Of a DNA stretch of 64,000 nt, positions 1 to 9,862 are shown one piece after another. The notes beneath the pieces were generated by a model. That model ran no database searches and had not been told where the DNA came from. It saw only the letters and a list, made by a program, of their open reading frames with translations. Origin of the DNA: PALSA-555 sp963821325 (GTDB taxonomy: Bacteria; Actinomycetota; Acidimicrobiia; IMCC26256; PALSA-555); NCBI GenBank assembly GCA_963821325.1, contig CAWGDC010000001.1:744001-808000 (forward strand), written 5' to 3'. How positions within the stretch are numbered: the first letter of the stretch is position 1; every line of letters starts with the position of its first letter. A program made the translations under genes and the position numbers.

Positions 1-152
<152 letters not shown>

Positions 153-166
<14 letters not shown>

Positions 167-941
167 GCGTGGCCTTCCCGTCGGCGGAGCCGGCGACGTC
201 GTGGCTCTGGAGCTCCTCGCCCAGGTAGGCGGCGGTGACCCGCGGATCGCCCTTGACCTCGTCGGGGGTGCCGGTGGCGATCACCTCGCCGAAGTCGAGC
301 ACGACGATCCGGTCGCAGACCGCCATCACGAGGTCCATGTGATGCTCGACCAGCAGGATGCCCATGCGCTGCTTCAGCACGCTGAGCAGGTCGCCGAGGG
401 CGTCGAGGTCGCCGGCGGAGAGCCCGCTCGCGGGCTCGTCGAGGAGCAGGAACCGGGGTTGGGCGATCAGGGCGCGAGCCAGCGACACCCGCTTCTGCGT
501 GGCGTACGGCAGCGTGTGGGGGAGACGGCCCGCGACGTCCGCGACGCCGAGGTCGGCGAGCACCTGCAGGGCGCGCGCCGCGAGCGCGTCTTCGTCACGT
601 GACGACGGCGGGACCCCGAGGAGCGCGCTGGCGAGCCCGGAGCGCTCCTTGTGCTGGCCGCCCGCCATGACGTTCTCGAGCACGGTGAGGCCCGGCCAGA
701 GGCGGATGCCTTGGATCGTGCGGGCCACGCCGTGCCTCGCGAGCCGGTGCGGGTGCATGCGTCGTGCGGCGCGGCCGTCGAGCACGATGCGACCCGAGCG
801 CGGGACCACGAACCCGCAGATGACGTTGAAGAGGGTGGTCTTGCCCGCACCGTTCGGGCCGATCACGCCGACGATCTCACCGGTCGTCACGCTCAGCGAC
901 ACCGAGTCGAGGGCGGTGAGACCGCCGAAGGCAACGGTCAC
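153..941 (-). CDS. livG: Branched-chain amino acid ABC transporter ATPase LivG
   Basis: A 262-aa ABC ATPase with Walker A (GPNGAGKTT), a Q-loop region, a degenerate signature (LPYATQKRVSLARAL in place of LSxGxQ) and Walker B (FLLLDEPASGL), plus the C-terminal LGEE ending common in LivG. It pairs with LivF to drive amino acid import. GTG at 941 is the first in-frame start, but it leaves out the expected first beta-strand: in-frame codons upstream read TLAVDDVTVAFGG, so the true start is further out. A GTG at 1113 would reach it after one +1 frameshift near 1070, which also fits the length modulo 3; that extension is inferred. Confidence 0.85.
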
Positions 942-1230
942 GTCGTCGACCGCAAGGGTCTGAGCGTCCGTGTCCGTCCCCCCAGATCGGTGTTCGACGT
1001 CAGCCGGACGGGTGTGCCGCAGCGGGGCCGGCCCTCCCGTCTGCGGGCCCGGGGGTTCGGCGGCCGCCGTGTCGTCGCGTCTCGGACTCGACGGCCGCTG
1101 CTGCCCTAGGCACCGTCGAGGAGCGTAGTGGTGGGGTCACGGAGCGTGCGGTCAGCCCGCCCGGTCCTCGCGAGCAGCCCGCGCGTGATCGCACTCGGTG
1201 CGGCCCGGCACGGCCCGTACGCTCGGCCGC

Positions 1231-2622
1231 GTGGGTCGCGTCACGACCGTGGACTTCGCGTGCGACCCCGCCCGTCCGGCGGGTCGCTCGGCGTCGCCGT
1301 GCGCGCTGCTCGCGTGGGCGGCCTCGGGTGGGATGGCGCTGACCGGTTGGCCCGACCGGGCGCCGCGGCCACCGCCGCCGGCGCTGTGGCGACGGCTGGA
1401 GCGGCTCGTCGCGGACCTCGCGGACGCGACCGGTCGGGTGGGCGAGCGGGTCGAGGTGGACCTGGCGTCGACGCTGTTCGGCCGGGCGGCGCAGCTCGGG
1501 GGGCGACGTGGGGGCCGGACGTCGGTCGGGGGGTCGTGCCAGCTCCTCGCCGCCGCCGACGGCTGGGTGGCGGTGAACCTGCCGCGCGTCACCGACGTCG
1601 AGCTGGTCCCGGCGGTCGTGGGTCGGTCGGTGGCCGACCCGTGGGCCGCGCTCGCGGCGTTCGCCGGGGCGAGGTCGGCGTGTCGCGTCGCCGCGCGGGC
1701 GCAGGAGCTCGGCCTCCCCGCGGCGGAGCTGGGCGCCGAGGGCGCCCGGGTCGCGCCGTGTCGCGTCCACCGGCTGGGCGGCCGACGGCGCGGCGGGGCC
1801 CGTCCCATCGTCGTGGATCTCTCGGCGATGTGGGCGGGCCCGGTGGCCGCCCACCTGCTGGGCCGGGCCGGCGCCCGGGTCGTGAAGATCGAGACGCCGA
1901 CGCGTCCCGACGGCGCGCGTCGGGGACCGGCGACGTTCTTCGATGCGCTGCACGGCGGTCACGAGAGTGTGCGGCTGGACTTCGCGACGTCGGAGGGGCG
2001 CGCCCAGCTCGCCGCGCTGCTCGACCGGGCCGATGTCGTCATCGAGGCGTCCCGCCCCCGGGCGCTCCGCCAGCTGGGCATCGACGCCGAGCGGATGCTG
2101 CGCGCACGGCCGGGACTGACCTGGCTCACCATCACCGCCTACGGACGATCGAGCGCGTGGTCGAACCGTGTCGGGTTCGGCGACGACGCGGCCGTCGCCG
2201 GGGGCCTCGTCGCTCGCGACGACGCCGGTGACCCGGTGTTCTGCGGCGACGCGATCGCCGATCCGATCGCTGGTCTGCTCGGCGCGCTCGGCGTGGCGAC
2301 GTCGCTCGAGCGGGGCGGCGGTGTCCTGGTCGACGTGTCGCTCGCCGGCGCCGCGGCGTGGGCCGCCGAGCCCGTGGCGGCCCCGGTCCGCCGCCACCGC
2401 GTGACCGAGGTCGGACCCGGCCGCTGGGCTGTCCAGCACGGCGCGTGGCACGTGGCCGTCGCGGCGCCGCACGCTGCGGTGGCGCCGGTCGCGGCCGAGG
2501 CGGCGGGCGCGTCCACGGTCCGGGTGCTCGCCGAGCTGGGCGGCGCCGCGGGGTGCGCTACGCGGGGGCGTCCGTCGCGGCGGTCGCCATCACCGACGCG
2601 GCGCGTTCGACCGCCCGAATGA
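1231..2622 (+). CDS. CaiB/BaiF-type CoA-transferase, unusual domain order
   Basis: About 463 aa. The second half carries the CaiB/BaiF N-terminal signature (VVDLSAMWAGPVAAHLLGRAGARV, abridged here to its conserved DLS-x-WAGP and VVKIE features), which normally opens the protein. The first ~190 residues resemble the C-terminal CaiB lobe (ADGWVAVNLPR). The protein therefore looks circularly permuted or built of two half-domains. Family members move CoA between carboxylic acids or racemise acyl-CoAs. I prefer GTG 1231 to GTG 1198 because TACGCT at 1218-1223 looks like a -10 element 7 nt before it (leaderless). The 3' end overlaps coxS by 65 bp, so the last ~20 residues are doubtful. Confidence 0.7.
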   Translation: MGRVTTVDFACDPARPAGRSASPCALLAWAASGGMALTGWPDRAPRPPPPALWRRLERLVADLADATGRVGERVEVDLASTLFGRAAQLGGRRGGRTSVGGSCQLLAAADGWVAVNLPRVTDVELVPAVVGRSVADPWAALAAFAGARSACRVAARAQELGLPAAELGAEGARVAPCRVHRLGGRRRGGARPIVVDLSAMWAGPVAAHLLGRAGARVVKIETPTRPDGARRGPATFFDALHGGHESVRLDFATSEGRAQLAALLDRADVVIEASRPRALRQLGIDAERMLRARPGLTWLTITAYGRSSAWSNRVGFGDDAAVAGGLVARDDAGDPVFCGDAIADPIAGLLGALGVATSLERGGGVLVDVSLAGAAAWAAEPVAAPVRRHRVTEVGPGRWAVQHGAWHVAVAAPHAAVAPVAAEAAGASTVRVLAELGGAAGCATRGRPSRRSPSPTRRVRPPE

Positions 2623-3052
2623 TCCCCTGATAGCCGGTGCAGCGGCACAGGTTGCCGGACAGGGCGTCGCGGATCTCGTCGCGGGACGGCTGCGGGTGCG
2701 CGGCGAGGAACGCGTGGACCGACACGACGAACCCGGGTGTGCAGAAGCCGCACTGCAGTCCGTGCTCCTCACGGAAGGCCTCTTGGACCGCGGTGAGCGT
2801 CCCGGGCGTGCCGAGGCCTTCGACGGTGGTGATCTCGGCACCGTCGGCCTGCACCGCGAAGAGCAGGCAGGACCGGATCGCCGCGCCGTCGACGATCACG
2901 GTGCAGGCGCCGCAGACCCCGTGCTCGCAGCCCAGATGGGTGCCGGTGAGCGCGCAGTCCTCACGCAGGAAGTCGGCGAGCGTCTTGCGGGGCTCGACGA
3001 TCGCGCGGCGGGGCTCGCCGTTCACCGTGACGTGCACCGCCGTCTCGGTCAC
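2558..3052 (-). CDS. coxS: Xanthine/CO dehydrogenase-family small 2Fe-2S subunit
   Basis: 164 aa with two [2Fe-2S] sites in the order known for this family: the ferredoxin-type CEHGVCGACTV cluster with its fourth Cys in SCLLFA, then the C-terminal CGFCTPG and NLCRCTGYQ motifs. It passes electrons from a molybdenum-containing large subunit to the FAD of the medium subunit. Start GTG 3052 overlaps the coxM stop by 4 bp (GTGA). The molybdopterin large subunit that should complete the enzyme is not adjacent: a convergent CoA-transferase gene follows instead. The substrate (CO, purines, aldehydes) cannot be told from this subunit. Confidence 0.92.
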   Translation of the reverse strand: MTETAVHVTVNGEPRRAIVEPRKTLADFLREDCALTGTHLGCEHGVCGACTVIVDGAAIRSCLLFAVQADGAEITTVEGLGTPGTLTAVQEAFREEHGLQCGFCTPGFVVSVHAFLAAHPQPSRDEIRDALSGNLCRCTGYQGIIRAVERAASVMATAATDAPA

Positions 3053-3915
3053 GCGCGTGCCTCCTGCAGGGCCCGGGTCAGCCCACGGTGCACGACATGG
3101 GCGCCGACCGTGCGTCGGTACCGGGGTGAGGCGTGCACGTCGTCGGGGGGGTCGAGGTCCCGCACGGCGAGCTGCGCGGCCTCGGCGAGTTCGCCGTCGT
3201 CGCCGCGTCGACCTGCGAGCGCCTGCTCCGCCGCGGTGGCGCGCACGGGGGTGCTGCCCATGCCGAAGAGGGCGATGGCGCAGCGATCGATCAGGTCGCT
3301 CGCGCCCAGGGCGACGGCACAGGCCGCCCCGGTCAGCGCGAAGTCGCCGTGGCGGCGGGCCATCTCCTCGACGGCGTAGCCGCACCGGCCCGACCAGACG
3401 GGGAAGGCGATCGCGGTGAGCAGCTCGTCCGCGTCGAGGACGGTGGTCCAGTTCCCGACGAAGAACTCGGCGGCGGGGACGACGCGCGGCCCGGTCGGGG
3501 TGCTGACGTGCAGCGCGGCGTCGAGCGCGAGCGTGACGGCCGGGAGCTCGCTCGCCGGGTCGGCGTGCGCGACCGACCCGCCGACCGTCCCGCGGTTACG
3601 GATCTGGAAGTGGCCGATGAGCGGGGCGGCGCGGCCGAGCAGCGGGACGTCGTCAGCCGGGCCGGGGCGCTCCAGGACCGCTTGGCGGGTCATGGCGCCG
3701 ACGACGAGGGTGTCGTCGCGTCGCTCCACCCGGGTGAGCTCCGGCACGCGGTTCAGGTCCACGAGATGCTCAAAGCGGGCGAGGCGCAAGGCGAGCATCG
3801 GGACGAGGCTCTGCCCGCCCGCCAGCGGCTTGGCGTCGTCGCCGTGCGCGCCGAGCACGCCGACGGCGTCGGCCACGGTCTCGGGCGCGTGGTACTCGAA
3901 CGGTGCGGGTTTCAC
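3049..3915 (-). CDS. coxM: Xanthine/CO dehydrogenase-family FAD-binding medium subunit
   Basis: 288 aa. It has the FAD-binding hallmarks of CoxM/CutM: AGGQSLVPML near residue 35 and RNRGTVGGSVAHADPASE near residue 105, followed by the CO-dehydrogenase flavoprotein C-terminal domain. It would carry FAD between the 2Fe-2S subunit and the final acceptor. Start GTG 3915 is preceded by CCAGGAGA, a good ribosome binding site. It is first in a two-gene unit with coxS. Same caveat as coxS: no catalytic molybdenum subunit in the window, so the partner is elsewhere or lost. Confidence 0.92.
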   Translation of the reverse strand: MKPAPFEYHAPETVADAVGVLGAHGDDAKPLAGGQSLVPMLALRLARFEHLVDLNRVPELTRVERRDDTLVVGAMTRQAVLERPGPADDVPLLGRAAPLIGHFQIRNRGTVGGSVAHADPASELPAVTLALDAALHVSTPTGPRVVPAAEFFVGNWTTVLDADELLTAIAFPVWSGRCGYAVEEMARRHGDFALTGAACAVALGASDLIDRCAIALFGMGSTPVRATAAEQALAGRRGDDGELAEAAQLAVRDLDPPDDVHASPRYRRTVGAHVVHRGLTRALQEARA

Positions 3916-3983
3916 CTGGTCTCCTGGCGGCGGCAGCCTACGCCGGTGCCCGCACACCGCTCGGCGTCGCGCCGGCGGGTCGG

Positions 3984-4661
3984 TCAGTCGGGTTGGAACC
4001 GGTAGCCCATGCCCGCCTCGGTGTGGAAGTAGCGGGGTTGGGACGGTTCGGGTTCGAGCTTGCGGCGGACGTGCGCCATGAACACCCGCAGGTAGTGCGT
4101 CTCCTTCTCGTACCCGGGGCCCCACACCTCGCGCAGGAGCTGGCGGTACGAGACGAGCTTGCCGGGGTTGCGGACGAGCAGCTCGACGACGTGCCACTCG
4201 GTGGGGGTGAGCCGGATCTCGTCGTCGCCCCGGGTGACGCGCTTGGTGGCGAGGTCGATCGTGAAGTCGGGGGTCTCGATGACGGCGTCTTCCTCGGCCG
4301 GGGTGGCGCGTCGGAGCGCGGCGCGCAGCCGGGCGAGCAGCTCGTCCATCCCGAACGGCTTTGTCACGTAGTCGTCGGCGCCGGCGTCGAGCGCCGCGAC
4401 CTTGTCGGGCTCGCCGTCGCGGGCGGAGAGGACGACGATGGGCACGCGGCTCCAGCCGCGCAGCCCGGCGATGACGTCGACGCCGTCGATCCCGGGCAGA
4501 CCCAGGTCGAGCACGACCGCGTCGGGATGGTGGCGCGCCGCGAGGTCGAGCGCGGCCTCGCCGTCGCCGGCGAGGTCCACGTCGTAGCCGCGGATGCGCA
4601 GGTTGATGCCGAGCGTGCGGCAGATCTCCGGCTCGTCGTCGACGACGAGGATCCGGCTCAT
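3984..4661 (-). CDS. kdpE: KdpE response regulator of the potassium-transport operon
   Basis: 225 aa OmpR/PhoB-type regulator. The receiver domain (residues 1-120) shows the acidic pair DDE, phospho-acceptor Asp in VVLDLGLPG, switch Ser in VLSAR and Lys in YVTKPFG. The C-terminal winged helix carries LTPTEWHVVELL and ends in the wing MGYRFQPD. ATG 4661 overlaps the kdpD stop by 4 bp. The kdpD-kdpE order after kdpFABC fits the K+-limitation sensor pair. It ends the operon; a 68-bp gap to coxM follows. Confidence 0.93.
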   Translation of the reverse strand: MSRILVVDDEPEICRTLGINLRIRGYDVDLAGDGEAALDLAARHHPDAVVLDLGLPGIDGVDVIAGLRGWSRVPIVVLSARDGEPDKVAALDAGADDYVTKPFGMDELLARLRAALRRATPAEEDAVIETPDFTIDLATKRVTRGDDEIRLTPTEWHVVELLVRNPGKLVSYRQLLREVWGPGYEKETHYLRVFMAHVRRKLEPEPSQPRYFHTEAGMGYRFQPD

Positions 4662-7168
4662 CGGTCGGCGCGCGGCAGCGACACGGTCACGGTGAGCCCA
4701 CCGCCCGGCGTGTCGTCGACGCTGATGCGACCCGCCATGGCCTCGACGAAGCCGCGGGCGACGGCGAGGCCGAGGCCGACCCCGGCGCCGTTCGGGCTGT
4801 CCCCGAGCCGCTGGAACGGGCGGAAGATGGCCTCGCGCTGCTCGGCGGCCACGCCTGGTCCGGCGTCGACGACTCGGAGGTCGACGTTGGAGCCGAAGCA
4901 GCCGGCCGAGACGCGGACGGGCTGGTCGGGCGGCGACCACTGCAGCGCGTTCTCGATCACGTTGGCGATGGCGCGTTCGAGCAGGCTCGCGTCGGCGCGC
5001 ACCCGCGGCAGGGTCTCGGGGAGGTCGAGCACGACCTGGCTCGCGCCGTTCGGCACCTCGGCGACGACCGCGGGGACGACCTCCTCGAAGCCGACGTCGC
5101 GCAGGACGGGCTCGAGGGTGCCGGTCTGCAGCCGGCCCATGTCGAGCAGGTTGCTGATGAGGGACGTGAGTCGGTCCGAGCCGTGGTCGATCGCCTCGAG
5201 CAGCTCGCGTTGCGCGTCCGCCGGCCAGTCGACGTCGCGTTGGAGCAGGCTGGTGACCGACGCCTTGATCGACGCGAGCGGGGTCCGCAGGTCGTGCGAC
5301 ACTGCCGCGAGGAGCGCGGTGCGGAACCGGTCGGCCTCGGCGAGGCCGCTGGCGAGGGCCGCCTCGGCGCGCAGCTGCCGCGACTCGAGGGCGAGCGACA
5401 GCTGGCCGGTGAACACCTCGAGGAGGGCCAGGTCCTCGGGGTCGAGCCCGGCGCCGCGGAGCACGAGCTGCTCGTCGTCGTCGAGGGGGATGGCCAAGTC
5501 GCCGTCCTCGGGGCGAGCCGGGACCGGCTCCCCCGCCGACGTCTCGACGCGCCAGCCGTCGCCTTCGCGTCGCAGCACCGCCGCCGCCTCGATCCCGAAG
5601 GTGTCGCGCAGTCGGGCCATGAGCACGCCGAGCGGGTCCGCGGCGCCGATGACCGAGCCGCTGAGTCGCGCCATGGTGCGGGCCTCGGCCTTGGCGTGCG
5701 CCGCCTCCGCGGTGCGGCGGGCGCCGACCGTCACGAACCCGCTGACCGTCACGCCGACGAGCAGCAGGGTGATGAGCGCGATGACGTTCTCCGACGAGCC
5801 GATGGCGAGCTGGTGGAGCGGCGGGATCAGGAAGTAGTCGGCGAGCAGGAACGCGCGCGACGCTCGCGGACACCCCCGGTCGGAGGCCGCCGATCCCGGC
5901 GACGGCGACGACCACCAACACGAAGAGGAGCAGGTCGCTCGGCAGGGTGAGGCTGCTGCGGGTCGCGGTGAGGATCACCGTGAGGGCCGGGAGCGCGACC
6001 AGGCCGAAGGCCCAGCCGGTCAGCTCCCGGCGCCGCGACGGGCCACGGGGGGACCGCGGCAGCGGCCGGATCACCGGGCCCGGCGGCTCGGCGTCGGTGC
6101 CCGAGATGACGTGGACGTCGATCGTGTCGGACTGGCGGATGACCCGGCTCACGACCGACCCACGCAGCAGCTCGTTCCACCGGGAGCGTCGGGACGCGCC
6201 GATCACCAGCTGCGTGGCCCGCTCGGCCTTCGCGAACTCGACGAGCGCCCGGCCGACGTCGTCGCCGGCCACCTCGTGGTAGGTGCCGCCGAGCGACTCG
6301 AGCAGCTGGCGGTGCTCGGCGAGGCGGGCGTCGTCCCGCGTCTCGGCGAGCCCGCTGGTGTTGCGGATGTGCACGCCGAGCAGGTCGCCGCGGGTCCGTT
6401 GCGCCATGCGCGCCGCACGTCGGATGAGGTCGTCGCCTTGTCGCGCGCCGGTCGAGCGCGACGACGACACGCTCGCGGGTCTCCCACGAGGTGTCGATCC
6501 CGTGGTCCTCCATGTACTGCTGGAGCGATTCGTCGACCCGGTCGGCGACCCAGAGCAGCGCCAGCTCGCGGAGGGCGGCGAGGTTGCCCGGCCGGAAGTA
6601 GTTGGCCAGCGCCGAGTCCACGCGCTCGGAGGGGTAGATGTTGCCGTGCGCCATCCGCCGGCGCAGCGCCTCGGGTGTCATGTCGACGAGCTCGACCTGG
6701 TCGGCGGCCCGAACCTTCGCGTCGGGGATCGTCTCGTGCTGCTTCACGCCGGTGATGCGCTCGACGAGGTCGTTCACCGATTCGAGGTGCTGGATGTTCA
6801 GCGTCGAGATGACGTCGATGCCGGCGTCGAGGATCTCGTCGACGTCCTGCCAGCGCTTCTCGTTCTTCGAGCCAGGCACGTTGGTGTGCGCCAGCTCGTC
6901 GACGAGGACCTGGGCGGGGCGGCGGGCGATGATGGCGTCGACGTCCATCTCTTCGAAGTCGCGGTCGCGGTAGTGCACGTGGCGAAGGGGCATGACCTCG
7001 AGCGTCGGCGACCTGCGCGGCCGTGTTCTCGCGGCCGTGGGTCTCGACCAGCCCGACGACGACGTCGGTGCCGCGCGTGTGCCGGCGACGGCCCTCGTTC
7101 AGCATCGCGAAGGTCTTGCCGACACCGGGAGCGGCGCCGAGGTAGATGCGGAGTCGGCCGCGAGCCAT
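4658..7168 (-). CDS. kdpD: KdpD sensor histidine kinase (three frameshifts)
   Basis: Four stretches of KdpD lie in order in shifting frames: the N-terminal KdpD domain with P-loop GAAPGVGKT, the LVDELAHTNVPGSKNEKRW block, the Usp-like domain, transmembrane helices (DUF4118 region), a GAF-like region and the kinase core (H-box SHDLRTPLASIK, N-box, G-box GVGLGLAVARG). Breaks lie near 7004, 6449 and 5853; each is repaired by deleting one base (GAC-G-CTC, CGACC-GGC, GCGC-GCG), and the span of 837 codons is a multiple of three as expected for three insertions. Senses K+ limitation or turgor and phosphorylates KdpE. Probably intact in the cell. Confidence 0.88.
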
Positions 7169-7180
7169 CCCGGCTGACCC

Positions 7181-7795
7181 CTAGCTCCCCAGAGCGTCCA
7201 GCGCGAGGTTCAGCGACAAGACGTTCACGGTGGTCTCGCCGAGGAAGCCGAGGGTGCGTCCCGACCGGTGGTCCTCGACGAGGCGCAGCACGGTCGCGAG
7301 CCCGAGTCGCCGGACCCGGGCGACCCGGGGGGCCTGCAGCCGGGCGTTGGCGAGCGAGATGTCGGGGTCGAGGCCCGACGCGGACGACGTCACCGCGTCG
7401 ACCGGCACGGCCTGGTTCGGTCGCAGGCCGTTCAGCGTCCGGTAGGCGCGGACCCGGTCGGCCACCATCGTGAGCAGCTTCGGGTTCGTCGGGCCGAGGT
7501 TCGAGCCGGAGCTGAGCGTCGGGTCGTACCCGGCGCTCGTCGTGCCGGCCGCGCCGACCGCCGCCGAGGGTCGGGACTGGAAGTACTGGGGCAACGGCCG
7601 GCCTTTCGCGTCGGTGAAGCTCTGGCCGATGAGGTGGGACCCGACGACGGTGCCACCTCGCTTGATGAGTGAGCCGTTCGCCTTGTCCGCGAACCCGGTC
7701 TGAGCGATCCCCGTGACCACCAGAGGATACGCGATGCCGGTCAAGACGGTGAACACGAGCAGCATGAGCAGCGCGGGGCGGAGCTGGCGGCGCAT
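7181..7795 (-). CDS. kdpC: KdpC subunit of K+-transporting ATPase
   Basis: 204 aa, normal length. One N-terminal transmembrane helix (LLMLLVFTVLTGIAYPLVV) and then the conserved periplasmic-side domain with SHLIGQSF, YFQSRPSA, SGSNLGPTNP, and DAVTSSASGLDPDIS; the last is the family hallmark. KdpC stabilises the complex between KdpA and KdpB. Its start directly abuts the kdpB stop codon with no spacer, implying coupled translation. Confidence 0.95.
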   Translation of the reverse strand: MRRQLRPALLMLLVFTVLTGIAYPLVVTGIAQTGFADKANGSLIKRGGTVVGSHLIGQSFTDAKGRPLPQYFQSRPSAAVGAAGTTSAGYDPTLSSGSNLGPTNPKLLTMVADRVRAYRTLNGLRPNQAVPVDAVTSSASGLDPDISLANARLQAPRVARVRRLGLATVLRLVEDHRSGRTLGFLGETTVNVLSLNLALDALGS

Positions 7796-9850
7796 CTACT
7801 TCACCCCCAACGCGGTGATGAGCAGGTCGATGGCCTTGATCCCGACGAACGGCGCGACGACGCCTCCAGCGCCGTAGATCAGCAGGTTGCGGCGCAGCAG
7901 CTGGCTCGCGGCCTTCGGGACGAACTTCACGCCGCGCAGCGCGAGCGGGATCAGCGCCACGATGATGAGCGCGTTGAAGATCACCGCGGAGAGGATCGCC
8001 GAGCGCGGGCTGGCGAGGCCCATGATGTTGAGCTGGTTCAGCACCTTCACGGTGGCGAAGCCGGCGAACATCGCCGGGATGATCGCGAAGTACTTGGCGA
8101 CGTCGTTCGCGATCGAGAACGTGGTGAGCGACCCGCGGGTGATGAGCAGCTGCTTGCCGATCTCGACGATGTCGATGAGCTTCGTCGGGTCGGAGTCGAG
8201 GTCGACCATGTTCCCGGCCTCTTTGGCCGCCTGCGTGCCGGTGTTCATCGCCACGCCGACGTCGGCCTGGGCGAGCGCCGGCGCGTCGTTCGTCCCGTCG
8301 CCGGTCATCGCGACGAGGCGCCCGCCGCGCTGCTCCCGCTTGATCAGCGCCATCTTGTCCTCGGGGGTGGCCTCGGCGAGGAAGTCGTCGACGCCGGCCT
8401 CCTCGGCGATCGCGGCGGCGGTGAGCGGGTTGTCGCCGGTGATCATCACCGTGCGGATCCCCATGCGGCGCAGGTCGGCGAAGCGCTGCGCGATGCCCGG
8501 CTTCACGATGTCCTTGAGGTAGACGACCCCGAGGGCGCGGGCCGACCCGCCGTCAACGAGGTCGGCGACCACGAGCGGCGTGCCGCCCCGACCGGCGATC
8601 GAATCCACCGTCTCGTTCAGCTGCGGCGGGAACGACCCGCCGTGCTCCTCGACCCAGCGGCGCACCGAGTCGGCCGCGCCCTTGCGCACCGACCGGCCCG
8701 GCAGGTCGACGCCGCTCATCCGGGTCTGCGCGGTGAACGGGACAAGCTCGGCGCCGGCGAGCTCCCGCTCGCGGAGGCCGTAGCGCTCCTTCGCGAGCAC
8801 GACGATCGAGCGTCCTTCAGGGGTCTCGTCGGCGAGCGACGACAGCTGCGCGGCCTCGGCGAGGTCCTCCGCGCCGATCCCCTCGGCGACCAGGAACTCG
8901 TCGGCGGCGCGGTTCCCGAAGGTGATCGTGCCGGTCTTGTCGAGCAGCAGCGTGGCGCAGTCGCCGGCCGCCTCGACCGCCCGGCCGGACATGGCGAGGA
9001 CGTTGCGGCGCACGAGCCGGTCCATCCCCGCGATGCCGATCGCGGAGAGCAGCCCACCGATCGTCGTGGGGATGAGGCAGACCAGGAGGGCGACGAGGAT
9101 GACGATCGTCTGCTGGGCGTGGTTGAAGATCGCGAAGGGCTGCAGCGTCACCGTGGCGAGCAGGAAGATGATGGTGAGCCCGGCGAGCAGAATGTTCAGC
9201 GCGATCTCGTTCGGGGTCTTCTGGCGGGACGAGCCCTCGACGAGCGCGATCATCCGGTCGAGGAACGTCTCGCCCGGCCGGGCGGTGATGCGGACAATGA
9301 TCTCGTCGGAGAGCACCCGGGTGCCGCCGGTGACGGCGGAGCGGTCGCCGCCCGACTCGCGGATCACCGGCGCCGACTCGCCGGTGATGGCGGACTCGTC
9401 GACGCTCGCGATGCCCTCGACGACCTCCCCGTCGCTCGGGATCAGCTCGCCCGCGCTGACCACACAGCGGTCGTTGACGTCGAGGACCGTGCTCGCGCAC
9501 TCCTCGATGGTCCCGTCGGGGCGCTGGCGTCGGGCCACGGTCTCCGAGCGGGTGCGCCGCAGCGTGTCGGCCTGCGCCTTCCCGCGACCTTCGGCGACGG
9601 CCTCGGCGAAGTTCGCGAACAGCACCGTGAACCACAAGAACAGGGCGACGAGCCCGGCGAACACGTCCTCGTCGGCGCTGGCGGTGCGCAGGTCCCGGAG
9701 GAACAGGACGGTGACGAGGACGCTGCCGACGCCCACCACGAACATCACCGGGTTGCGCGACAGCGTCTTGGGGTTGAGCTTCCGGAAGCTGTCGCCGACG
9801 GCGCGACGCAGGATCTGCGGGTCGAACATGGAGCGGGACTGGCCAGGCAT
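7796..9850 (-). CDS. kdpB: KdpB, P-type ATPase catalytic subunit
   Basis: 684 aa, intact. It shows the actuator TGES motif (AITGESAPVIRESGGD), the phosphorylation motif DKTGTIT, the nucleotide-binding domain, the MITGDNPLTA and TGDGTNDAPALAQADVG hinge motifs, and about seven membrane helices. It hydrolyses ATP to drive K+ import through KdpA. ATG 9850 starts 12 bp after the kdpA stop; ATG 9829 (MFDPQ) is an alternative. One of the few long genes here with no frame break. Confidence 0.96.
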   Translation of the reverse strand: MPGQSRSMFDPQILRRAVGDSFRKLNPKTLSRNPVMFVVGVGSVLVTVLFLRDLRTASADEDVFAGLVALFLWFTVLFANFAEAVAEGRGKAQADTLRRTRSETVARRQRPDGTIEECASTVLDVNDRCVVSAGELIPSDGEVVEGIASVDESAITGESAPVIRESGGDRSAVTGGTRVLSDEIIVRITARPGETFLDRMIALVEGSSRQKTPNEIALNILLAGLTIIFLLATVTLQPFAIFNHAQQTIVILVALLVCLIPTTIGGLLSAIGIAGMDRLVRRNVLAMSGRAVEAAGDCATLLLDKTGTITFGNRAADEFLVAEGIGAEDLAEAAQLSSLADETPEGRSIVVLAKERYGLRERELAGAELVPFTAQTRMSGVDLPGRSVRKGAADSVRRWVEEHGGSFPPQLNETVDSIAGRGGTPLVVADLVDGGSARALGVVYLKDIVKPGIAQRFADLRRMGIRTVMITGDNPLTAAAIAEEAGVDDFLAEATPEDKMALIKREQRGGRLVAMTGDGTNDAPALAQADVGVAMNTGTQAAKEAGNMVDLDSDPTKLIDIVEIGKQLLITRGSLTTFSIANDVAKYFAIIPAMFAGFATVKVLNQLNIMGLASPRSAILSAVIFNALIIVALIPLALRGVKFVPKAASQLLRRNLLIYGAGGVVAPFVGIKAIDLLITALGVK

Positions 9851-9862
9851 CGGGTGGGCGTC

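Noticed and set aside
1000..2472. Long minus-strand open frame opposite the CoA-transferase
   Set aside because: Arg/Pro/Gly-rich with no motifs; the + strand frame holds a recognisable CaiB signature. Only its first ~110 bp may matter, as a possible livG N-terminal extension.
3903..5837. Long + strand open frame opposite kdpE and kdpD
   Set aside because: Mirror of the codon bias of the convincing two-component genes on the other strand.
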